This document shows, piece by piece, positions 1 through 6,756 of a DNA stretch of 46,473 nt; the first letter of the stretch is position 1, and each line of letters starts with the position of its first letter. This stretch comes from JAWLFY01 sp964462125. Lineage in GTDB: Bacteria; Planctomycetota; Planctomycetia; Pirellulales; Pirellulaceae. The position numbers and the translations under genes are program-made. Where the stretch lies: the NCBI GenBank assembly GCA_964462125.1, contig CAYWXT010000007.1, positions 1-46,473 on the forward strand. The letters are read 5' to 3'. The notes below the pieces were generated by a model. It saw only the letters and a program-made list of their open reading frames with translations, did not search any database and was not told the origin of the DNA.

Positions 1-204
1 TTTGCTGGCTGTGTGGTCGTGACCAGCCACGACCGCTGGTTCCTCGATCGGCTTGCGACGCATATCTTGGCCTTCGAAGGGAACGGTCAGTTGATGTGGT
101 GTGAAGGGAACTTCGACACCTACGACCGAAACCTGCGGGAGCGATTGGGTGAAGACGCGGACGACCCGAGGCGGTATCGCTACAAAAGCATCCATGCCGT
201 CTGA
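1..204 (+). CDS. ettA: ABC-F ATPase, C-terminal end (EttA type), partial
   Basis: Only the last 67 codons are inside the window; the start lies upstream. The peptide carries the H-loop of an ABC ATPase (VVTSHDRWFLDRLATHILAF) followed by the short tail typical of EttA (FEGN, CEGNF, RLGEDADDPRRYRYK). Family knowledge: EttA is a cytoplasmic ABC-F protein that binds the ribosomal E site and gates the first steps of elongation according to the ATP/ADP ratio. ABC-F paralogues share the H-loop, so EttA is chosen from the C-terminal RLG-DAD-P-R-Y-K pattern. The reading frame ends at TGA 202-204. A GC-rich imperfect hairpin around 213-244 could terminate transcription. A small basic protein gene follows 160 bp downstream. 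Confidence 0.85.
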   Translation, partial: FAGCVVVTSHDRWFLDRLATHILAFEGNGQLMWCEGNFDTYDRNLRERLGEDADDPRRYRYKSIHAV

Positions 205-363
205 GCGATCGCCCGGCGGGCTGCCCGAGGTCCCGCCTCGCCGGTCTGGTCGAGGTTGTTGCGGCCCATCCTTGTGCGGCCGATGCCGCGGGAGGGGCCT
301 GCCACGCCGGAATCACCGCTCCGACAATCAATTTCCACACGCTAACGAGAAGGAAGAATAAGG

Positions 364-561
364 ATGACGATCTTGCGAGTTGGGACGAACGAGAAATACG
401 CCGAGGGCTGGGGCCGGATTTTCGGCAACTCGGCTGGCAAGAAAAAAGGGGCGAAAACCGCGAACAACAAGGCCGGCAAAAAGTCGACTGTAACGGCCAA
501 ATCGGCCAAGAAGGGGGCGACAGCCGGCAAGAAAAAGGCGAAGAAGAAAGCCAAGAAGTAA
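364..561 (+). CDS. small Lys/Ala-rich basic protein, histone-H1-like tail
   Basis: A 65-residue protein with a purine-rich ribosome-binding region just before the ATG (AAGGAAGAATAAGG, 350-363). The first 20 residues (MTILRVGTNEKYAEGWGRIF) look like a folded or conserved head. The rest is almost only Lys, Ala, Gly, Thr and Ser and ends in KKKAKKKAKK, like the tails of bacterial histone-H1 or AlgP-like DNA-binding proteins. I recall similar short proteins with a T(I/T)LRVGTN-K(Y)A-GW head in planctomycetes, sometimes labelled sigma-like without reason; this is memory, not a search. A nucleic-acid-binding role is inferred only from charge. The strong Shine-Dalgarno and clean Lys codon run argue that it is a real gene. 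Confidence 0.7.
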   Translation: MTILRVGTNEKYAEGWGRIFGNSAGKKKGAKTANNKAGKKSTVTAKSAKKGATAGKKKAKKKAKK

Positions 562-669
562 CTCCCAGCAGGCCTCCGCCCCCCGCCGGCTCTGTTGGTC
601 GGCGGCTGCTGATCGTGCGGCCGCTGCTACCCCCGGCCGATCATCGCCCTCCCGTGGCTTTCCCGCCCG

Positions 670-3600
670 ATGCCCAACCCACCGCCCCCTGAATCACTGA
701 GTCTCGCGCTCCAGCGGCTGGCCGGATACTTGAACTTTTCCGCTGGGACCAGCGACCCGGCGACGCTCGCAGCGTGGAACGAGGTGTACGAGGCGGCCTC
801 GCGGGGCGACCCGTTGACCGGCCCGCCCGCCTGGTTGGTGATCGAGCAGTGGTTGCATGACAAATTGGCCGAGTTGCGGACGACGCAGCCCGCCTTCGTC
901 GGCACGGAACAGGCGTCTCGGATGATCCGCTTGTTGTGGAGCGAGTTATTGCCCGCGTACCTCGATTTCCACCGGGACTTGCTGTTTCACCAGCAGCCCG
1001 AGGTGATCTTCAATGGCTTTTTCCTGGCCCGCTGCGCCGATGCCATTCTCGCCGAATTCGACAATCCCGAGGACGCGGCGGTCGTGAAGGCGGCGATCGA
1101 GTCGCTGAACGACTTCGTCGGCTATCGGCCGGTGGCGGTGTTGGAAAACCGTCGCTGTGCCCCTTACGCCCACGAGTTCGTCCGTCCCGTTCCGTTGTAC
1201 ATTGCCGGAGCCGGTGTCTCGCCGGGTCGTTACCAGGAGATCATCTCGCGGGCGTTGGAGATTTTGCGCGAGACCGACCCGGAGATCTTGCAGGCCGCCT
1301 CGTTCGATCCCGACCGGCTGCAGGAGCTGGCGCTCGACCCGCGGGCTTACGATTTCGATCACCCCGTCAACCGCCGACCCAACGACCATTTCGGTTGCTG
1401 GGACGATCGGCAGATCGATGCGGAGGGTCATTACAGCCGGTTCGTCGTCCGTCAAGTGACGCTCGATGCCTTGCTCAGCCGTGCGGAGGAGCACCCGGAG
1501 GTTGACCGTGACGAAGGGATCCTCGAGGCGGCGACGGTGTTGGCGGGAACAATCCTGATGGCCTCCGGGATCAGTGGCTGGGGACCGGGGGCTCACAGCA
1601 GCGACGTCACGTTGACCTCGCTGATGAAACCGATCGCCCGCTATCGAGACGCCTTTTACGAAGATCGCTTGCGGCGCCTCAGCGGCGCCCATGCCGAGCG
1701 GCTGGTGGCCGAGCAGCAGACGCGCCATCAGGCCTTCGGCGCGGCGCGGCAACACCTCAACGCGGCGCTGGCTCGCTGCCGTGCCGTGCAGCTGCAGCAC
1801 GCCCAACTGGCACGGCTCTATGCCCGGATGGGTTACCCCGAGGCGGCGGCCCGGCAAGCCGATGTGGTCCCAGCCGCCTCGGCCCGCATGATGTGCCGGA
1901 TCGACTGCGCCGTGACGCTCGGCCTGCGGGCCTTGCGCGGCGGGGATCTGCAGGGAGCGATGAACGTTCCCGCCGAAGCGTTTGATCTGATTCGCCGCGG
2001 GATCGAATGTGGCGCGTTGATCGATCCCTGGGACATCCTCGCCTTTGGGGGCAACTTCAGTCTCTATCCCAGCCCGGAATGCGGGATCCATGACGGCCGA
2101 GTCGATGACCTGCTGTACCTGATGGAGCAGCTGTTCGGATACACCGCCAAGGTGTGGAGCGAAGCAGCGGCCCGGGATGACGAAGCCGCCTATCGCCAGA
2201 TGGAACGTCAGCTGCGGGAAACCGCCGAGTGGTGGCGGCAGTTCGCCGCGCACACCGTCGAGTCGATCGAAGCGATCGATCCTTTGGAAACCTATGAGTC
2301 GGCGCGGCTGGTGGCCCAGGCTTTGAGACTGTGGCACCGTGGGGGTGCCGCTGCGGGGGACGTCGCTTTTTGGGCCCAGCATGCCGACCTGTTCGATTCC
2401 CCGCGAGCCTACGGGTTGGTCGTCTCGGCGCTGTTGGAACGCCGGGACCTGGTCCCCGCCTTGGCGCTGCTGGTGCATTGGCTCAGCCAGGCGGACCGGA
2501 TCGGGTTGCGGCTCGGTGGCAGCTCTCTGCCGCGGCTCGCCGAACGTTGGCTGTTGCGGCTACGCGGCAATCGTGACGACTCGCCGGGCCCCTTGGGGGA
2601 GATCGCGGGCGAACCGCCGGCCGAGGCGGACACCTCGGAAATCTGGCCGCTGGTGCAGAAGCTGTTCGATTACTTTGAGGCCAATGCGGAAGACTTTTGG
2701 TCCCCACCGATGTTCCGGCTCGGCAAGGGCCACCGGCCGCCAAAGGATTGGGACCGCGAAGTGATGGCTGCCGAGCAGGACGACGGTCACTCCGACGACG
2801 AGGAGGACTCCGACGGGGAGGGTCTGTTTGATGCCGCCTACGAAGGGATGACCTACCGGGACACCACCGATGATGGAAACGAAGGGGCGATATTCGAGTA
2901 TGGCGACGACGGCAGCCGGGACGAGTTGGAGGCGGAGACAAAACGGCTGATCGATCACCTCAGCTTCCTGCAGTCGCTGGCGCGGATGTGGGCGGTTGCC
3001 GCCGATATTGCCCTTTCGGCCAACGGAACCTGCCGAGAGGGCGGCACCGACCAGCGGCTCGCCTCGCTGAGATCCTGGGCCGACCGCGCCAAGGAAAACC
3101 GCATCGGCTTGCTGGAGTTGCTCGATGCGGTCCGCACCTTCGCCGTCCGTCCCGCCGGAACCGACAAGGAATCGATGCGGAATTACGACCGCAGCCGCGT
3201 CCTCCGAGACTCCCTGATGGAGCGGGTGATCAACACCGCCGTCGAAATGTCCGACTCCCGGCGGTTGATCTGTGGCGTGTTGCACGCGCTCGACCCCGAC
3301 AGCGGCGGCGTGATCGACGAGGAGATGGCAGAGGATGACGCCGGTGCGATCGAGCTGTTCGCGGCGCTGATCGGTAATGACCGGACCCAGGCGCGCGAGC
3401 GGTTTCCCGGATTTCTCGCCGCGCTGCACAACAAGAACTTGCTTTACATCCCGCTCTCCCGAGGCGGTGATCCGGTCAAGATCTATGTGGCCCGGCTGCG
3501 GCAACGCGTCTTGCAGCACCTGATGCACTGGCTTCCCCGCCGCGGTCTGGTCGCCGAAGCGTGCCGGCTGATCGAGACGGCACGGCAGATGGAACAGCAG

Positions 3601-4734
3601 AACCCGATCGGGCTCGGCGCGGTGACCGAGTTCGATGGCCTGTTCCGAGCCGGCTTTCGCGCCCTGGTCACGGCCGTTGTCGAGTCGACGCGAGAGAACC
3701 AGCCCGATGCAACCGCCGACGACGAGGGGGTCGCCGAGGAGCTGATCCCCCTGTTGGAACAGCTGACCGAAACGATGCTCGGCAGTTGGCTCGCGCACAG
3801 TCAAACGTTGCGGCTCTCGCCCCTGGAGGCGGTCAGCGATCCGGCCAAGTGGGAACGGCTGGTTCGCTTCATTCGCGATTACGGCGACCCGATCTTCACG
3901 CAGACATTCCTGCAACTGAGCAACGTCCGGGCCGTCCTGCACCAAGGCGTCGCGGCCTGGCTCCAGCGGGCGATCAACGAGGGCGACGATCAACTCGCCG
4001 GCACGCCGTTCCTGGATGACCTGCAGTCCGGCATCCTCTCGGTGTCCGAGGCCGAACGCTGGACCACGTTGGTCTATGAAACCTTGATCGATCATCACAC
4101 CGAATACCTCGACTACAACAGCACAACCACGCAAAGCGATTGTGGGGATCTGGTCTACATGTTCCTCGACTTCCTGCGATTGCGGGTCCGGTATGAACGG
4201 ATCGCTTGGAATCTGAAGCCTGTCATGTGGGCGCACGAGGTGCTCGTCCGCAGCGGCCTAGAAAAAGCAGCGATCACCTGGCGGCGAAGCCTCAGCGAAC
4301 GGATCGGCACCGAGGCGGAGGTCTACGTGCAAAAACTGAAGAAACTTCAGTCCGAATACTCCATGAAGATGCCGACCGTCGCCGATCGGATCAACGAACG
4401 GTTCGTCCAGCCGATGACGATCGATCGGATCCGGGCACTGATCGCCCCGGCGATGCGAGACGCCGAAACCGGTGTGGAAAGCCGCGCGTTCGAATCGTTG
4501 GAACAGGAAGCCGATCTGCTCGCCCGACACCCGACCGGAGTCGGGCTCGACGTGCCGGCGTGGCTCGACGCGCTCGATGAAGAAGTTGAAAAGTTAGCCA
4601 AGCGGCAGGCCAATAGCGAAATCGATCCGCAAGCGTTGATCACGATCTCAATCGTTCCCCTCCCTACAGCGGAGCTCAGTGAGCAACTGACCACCGCGCG
4701 GACTCAAGGACGGGGATTACCCGACATTCGTTGA
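670..4734 (+). CDS. very large orphan cytoplasmic protein (1354 aa), function unknown
   Basis: A 1354-codon open frame with typical codon bias and no signal peptide or membrane segment. I recognise no catalytic motif. The sequence is mostly amphipathic helix. The stretch at about residues 340-420 (EQQTRHQAFGAARQHLNAAL, then ARLYARMGYPEAAARQ) reads like TPR-type helical hairpins. A very acidic low-complexity insert lies at about residues 697-770 (QDDGHSDDEEDSDGEG) and separates two helical halves. No Shine-Dalgarno is evident before the ATG. The antisense strand also holds long open frames, which I attribute to GC-rich codon usage. It is probably a lineage-specific scaffold-like protein. A 97-bp gap containing a promoter separates it from the isomerase gene downstream, so the two are probably not one operon. 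Confidence 0.8.
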   Translation: MPNPPPPESLSLALQRLAGYLNFSAGTSDPATLAAWNEVYEAASRGDPLTGPPAWLVIEQWLHDKLAELRTTQPAFVGTEQASRMIRLLWSELLPAYLDFHRDLLFHQQPEVIFNGFFLARCADAILAEFDNPEDAAVVKAAIESLNDFVGYRPVAVLENRRCAPYAHEFVRPVPLYIAGAGVSPGRYQEIISRALEILRETDPEILQAASFDPDRLQELALDPRAYDFDHPVNRRPNDHFGCWDDRQIDAEGHYSRFVVRQVTLDALLSRAEEHPEVDRDEGILEAATVLAGTILMASGISGWGPGAHSSDVTLTSLMKPIARYRDAFYEDRLRRLSGAHAERLVAEQQTRHQAFGAARQHLNAALARCRAVQLQHAQLARLYARMGYPEAAARQADVVPAASARMMCRIDCAVTLGLRALRGGDLQGAMNVPAEAFDLIRRGIECGALIDPWDILAFGGNFSLYPSPECGIHDGRVDDLLYLMEQLFGYTAKVWSEAAARDDEAAYRQMERQLRETAEWWRQFAAHTVESIEAIDPLETYESARLVAQALRLWHRGGAAAGDVAFWAQHADLFDSPRAYGLVVSALLERRDLVPALALLVHWLSQADRIGLRLGGSSLPRLAERWLLRLRGNRDDSPGPLGEIAGEPPAEADTSEIWPLVQKLFDYFEANAEDFWSPPMFRLGKGHRPPKDWDREVMAAEQDDGHSDDEEDSDGEGLFDAAYEGMTYRDTTDDGNEGAIFEYGDDGSRDELEAETKRLIDHLSFLQSLARMWAVAADIALSANGTCREGGTDQRLASLRSWADRAKENRIGLLELLDAVRTFAVRPAGTDKESMRNYDRSRVLRDSLMERVINTAVEMSDSRRLICGVLHALDPDSGGVIDEEMAEDDAGAIELFAALIGNDRTQARERFPGFLAALHNKNLLYIPLSRGGDPVKIYVARLRQRVLQHLMHWLPRRGLVAEACRLIETARQMEQQNPIGLGAVTEFDGLFRAGFRALVTAVVESTRENQPDATADDEGVAEELIPLLEQLTETMLGSWLAHSQTLRLSPLEAVSDPAKWERLVRFIRDYGDPIFTQTFLQLSNVRAVLHQGVAAWLQRAINEGDDQLAGTPFLDDLQSGILSVSEAERWTTLVYETLIDHHTEYLDYNSTTTQSDCGDLVYMFLDFLRLRVRYERIAWNLKPVMWAHEVLVRSGLEKAAITWRRSLSERIGTEAEVYVQKLKKLQSEYSMKMPTVADRINERFVQPMTIDRIRALIAPAMRDAETGVESRAFESLEQEADLLARHPTGVGLDVPAWLDALDEEVEKLAKRQANSEIDPQALITISIVPLPTAELSEQLTTARTQGRGLPDIR

Positions 4735-4752
4735 AACGGGAACAAAGAAATC

Positions 4753-4781
4753 TTTACAAGCTCGAGCTCTCGTCCCATACT
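4753..4781 (+). promoter_or_regulatory. candidate sigma-70-type promoter of the sugar isomerase gene
   Basis: TTTACA at 4753-4758 and CATACT at 4776-4781 are separated by exactly 17 bp, in the 97-bp gap after the large orphan gene. Transcription would begin near 4788, about 44 nt before the ATG at 4832. This is pattern matching only. Confidence 0.45.
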
Positions 4782-4831
4782 TCCCCCTCTTCGATTACGG
4801 ACACCAGCTGCCGAGCTTGCACGCGACACGG

Positions 4832-5650
4832 ATGAATACGCTCGCTATCAGCCAACTATCGACCCTGCGATGGGGTTTCGAGGAAGACGCGCAAGCTTAC
4901 GGCCAGTGGGGCTTCGACGGCATCGGCGTCTATCGGCCGAAACTCGAAGACTTCGGCATCGATCGTACGATCGAACTGCTTGCCGAAAGTGGACTCTCGG
5001 TCACCTCCCTCAGTTGGGCTGGGGGATTCACCGGGAGCGATGGGCGGGCCTATGTCGACGCGGTCGATGATGCGATCCGGGCGATCGAAGACGCGGCGCA
5101 ACTCCAAGCCGAAACCTTGATCGTCCTCGCTGGCGGACGCAACAATCACATTCGCAATCACGCCCGGCGAACGCTCTGTGAAGCGCTGCGGCGGATCATG
5201 GCGGCGGCCGAAGAACATGGTGTCCGGCTGTCACTCGAACCAATTCATCCCGGTTGCGGCGAGGAATGGTCATTCGTCAACGATCTCGAATCGACCCTCG
5301 AAATCATCGAGAGGGTGAACAGCCATCAACTCGGCATTGTCCTCGATACCTATCACGTCGGGATGGATGAAGACGTCGTGCGGTGGCTCCCCGACGCGAT
5401 CCCCCACCTGCACCTGGTGCAACTCGGCGACGCCCGCCATTCCCCCTTGGGAGAAATGAACCGGTGCCTGCTCGGCCAAGGCAGCGTCCCCCTGCCGACG
5501 ATCCTCCGCACCCTCATCGATCACGGCTATCACGGTGCCTTCGAAGTCGAGCTGATCGGGGAAGACGTCGAATTGATTCCCTATGAGGAAGTGCTCCGCC
5601 ACACCCGCCAGTTTGTCGATCAAACCTTCCAACGCATCCGCTTGGGGTGA
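4832..5650 (+). CDS. sugar phosphate isomerase/epimerase (xylose isomerase-like TIM barrel)
   Basis: A 272-residue cytoplasmic TIM-barrel protein of the AP endonuclease 2 / xylose isomerase-like superfamily. Candidate metal ligands sit at strand ends: Glu in LSLEPIHPG, Asp and His in VLDTYHVGMD, His in HLHLVQLGD and Glu in FEVELIGED. Family members interconvert ketoses and aldoses or epimerise sugar phosphates using a divalent metal; the substrate cannot be read from sequence. The frame is open from a TTG at 4817, but the ATG at 4832 gives the usual short start (MNTLAISQLSTLRWGF). No metabolic partner lies next to it. The next gene is on the other strand and ends 40 bp downstream. Confidence 0.8.
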   Translation: MNTLAISQLSTLRWGFEEDAQAYGQWGFDGIGVYRPKLEDFGIDRTIELLAESGLSVTSLSWAGGFTGSDGRAYVDAVDDAIRAIEDAAQLQAETLIVLAGGRNNHIRNHARRTLCEALRRIMAAAEEHGVRLSLEPIHPGCGEEWSFVNDLESTLEIIERVNSHQLGIVLDTYHVGMDEDVVRWLPDAIPHLHLVQLGDARHSPLGEMNRCLLGQGSVPLPTILRTLIDHGYHGAFEVELIGEDVELIPYEEVLRHTRQFVDQTFQRIRLG

Positions 5651-5689
5651 CTGGGGGCCTGGTGGTGAGTGGCTCGTGGCTAACCCCAC

Positions 5690-6085
5690 TCACCGAAACA
5701 GCGGCACTCGTTCGTCTTCGGGCAGCAGTTTTCGGTTGACCCGTTCGGGGTCCTGCTGGCTCCAGGTCTCACGCATCGAGGAGGAGACGACTTGACGAAG
5801 TCGCCCGTTGTCGTGCCAACTGCATTCGACGCGGTAAGGGTTCCAGCGCCGTCGCGGGCGCTGGCTCGGTGTCTTGACCAACCGCCACGCCCGGACGAGA
5901 AACCGCCGCTGGGAAGGGGACCAGTCGTAAAAGATCAGCTGTTGAAAGACCTCACGGCCCTGATCGTCGACAAAGTGATTCAGTTCAATCAGATCGACCC
6001 GTTGGCGAGTCGGCCTCGAATCGGCCGCGTGGGCAGGGGAGACCACTCCTTGCAACAGGACGGCTCCGGCAATGAGTAGACTCAT
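5690..6085 (-). CDS. small secreted protein of unknown function (131 aa)
   Basis: The start is ATG 6085-6083, preceded by CGGAGGT about 9 nt upstream. The frame stays open further upstream, but there it is Arg/Gly-rich and unlike protein. The product begins with a clear signal peptide (MSLLIAGAVLLQGVVSPAHA, cleavage before ADSRP), so it is exported. The mature part of about 110 residues has a core with FYDWSPSQRRFLVRAWR and WNPYRVECSWHDNGRLRQV, rich in Trp and Arg and reminiscent of a small beta-sheet domain. I do not recognise the family. It is convergent with the isomerase gene. Its promoter must lie in the 670-bp region that it shares with the divergent cytochrome gene. Confidence 0.75.
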   Translation of the reverse strand: MSLLIAGAVLLQGVVSPAHAADSRPTRQRVDLIELNHFVDDQGREVFQQLIFYDWSPSQRRFLVRAWRLVKTPSQRPRRRWNPYRVECSWHDNGRLRQVVSSSMRETWSQQDPERVNRKLLPEDERVPLFR

Positions 6086-6228
6086 CTCACATGACCTCCG
6101 GTCGATTCGCTGGCGAGTCGAGAACGCCACCGCAGGCCGACCGGCGAGATGCCGAACGTCGCGGGCGTCGTGGGGTTCGCCTGGTGAACCGGAGGTGCAA
6201 GCATCGAGAGGGGGGCGAACCACGGTTC

Positions 6229-6322
6229 GGGGCGACCGGAAAACAACTTCATCGCATTCCCCTCGCCCTGTTGGAATAGGGGGAGGGGCATCAAAAGCAG
6301 GAAGTTGTTTTCCGGTCGCCCC
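6229..6322. repeat. 94-bp inverted-repeat element with perfect 22-bp arms
   Basis: The left arm at 6229-6250 and right arm at 6301-6322 are perfect reverse complements over 22 bp (each contains GACCGGAAAACAACTTC or its complement). The 50-nt loop holds a second, nearly perfect 11-bp stem (CCCCTCGCCCT against AGGGGGAGGGG). No T-run follows, so it is not a classical terminator. It could be a MITE-like or REP-like element, or a structured transcript. Confidence 0.75.
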
Positions 6323-6430
6323 CACAGCTAGCAGGATCCCGCGTTGGGCTTCAAGACCAATCCGCCCTCCGCTTGCTGAAGGCCCCTCTTGCTGACGCGT
6401 GCGTGCCCGGTGAGAAAACGTTCTTCGCAA

Positions 6431-6461
6431 TTGTCTGGTTGAAGCGACGATCTGCTATAAT
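6431..6461 (+). promoter_or_regulatory. candidate extended -10 promoter for the cytochrome/DUF1552 operon
   Basis: TGCTATAAT at 6453-6461 is a perfect TATAAT with the TG extension. A weak -35-like TTGTCT lies at 6431-6436 with a long 19-bp spacer, which an extended -10 can tolerate. The predicted start near 6468 leaves a 5' leader of about 290 nt. Confidence 0.5.
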
Positions 6462-6756
6462 GAGGGCCAGTTCGCCAGCTCCGCGGGATCATTGAGCCCG
6501 CTGGAATCGTTCTCCTTGGAGAAGGACCACTGGCGAGTTCCCCTCGCCGGTCATGCGTAGCACATTGCTGCGACAGCGCCGGTCCTGCCGATTGCTCCCC
6601 ATGAACATTTGAGACGAACGACGATTCGGAATTGCCTGGGGTTTGAACCTTTGCAGATCTCCAGCGACCGGGAACATCCCGAACCGCGTCGACCGTTGTC
6701 TCCCTGCCGCCAAGCTTCCGCCCACCAGGTCCCTCTCCTTCCAGGAACGCCTGCCG

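Larger units (their letters stand above)
6086..6756. other. 671-bp divergent intergenic region
   Basis: The region has no convincing coding sequence: open frames here are Arg-rich shadows. Contents, left to right: the ribosome-binding site of the small secreted gene (minus strand, near 6095-6101), a long inverted repeat at 6229-6322, an extended -10 promoter at 6453-6461 pointing right, and a roughly 290-nt leader with several short hairpins before the cytochrome ATG at 6757. Confidence 0.6.

Noticed and set aside
946..4236. Two long minus-strand open frames (510 and 558 codons) opposite the large orphan gene
   Set aside because: Their translations are rich in Arg, Gln, Pro and Gly with no recognisable motif, while the plus-strand frame is a continuous 1354 codons with natural helical composition.
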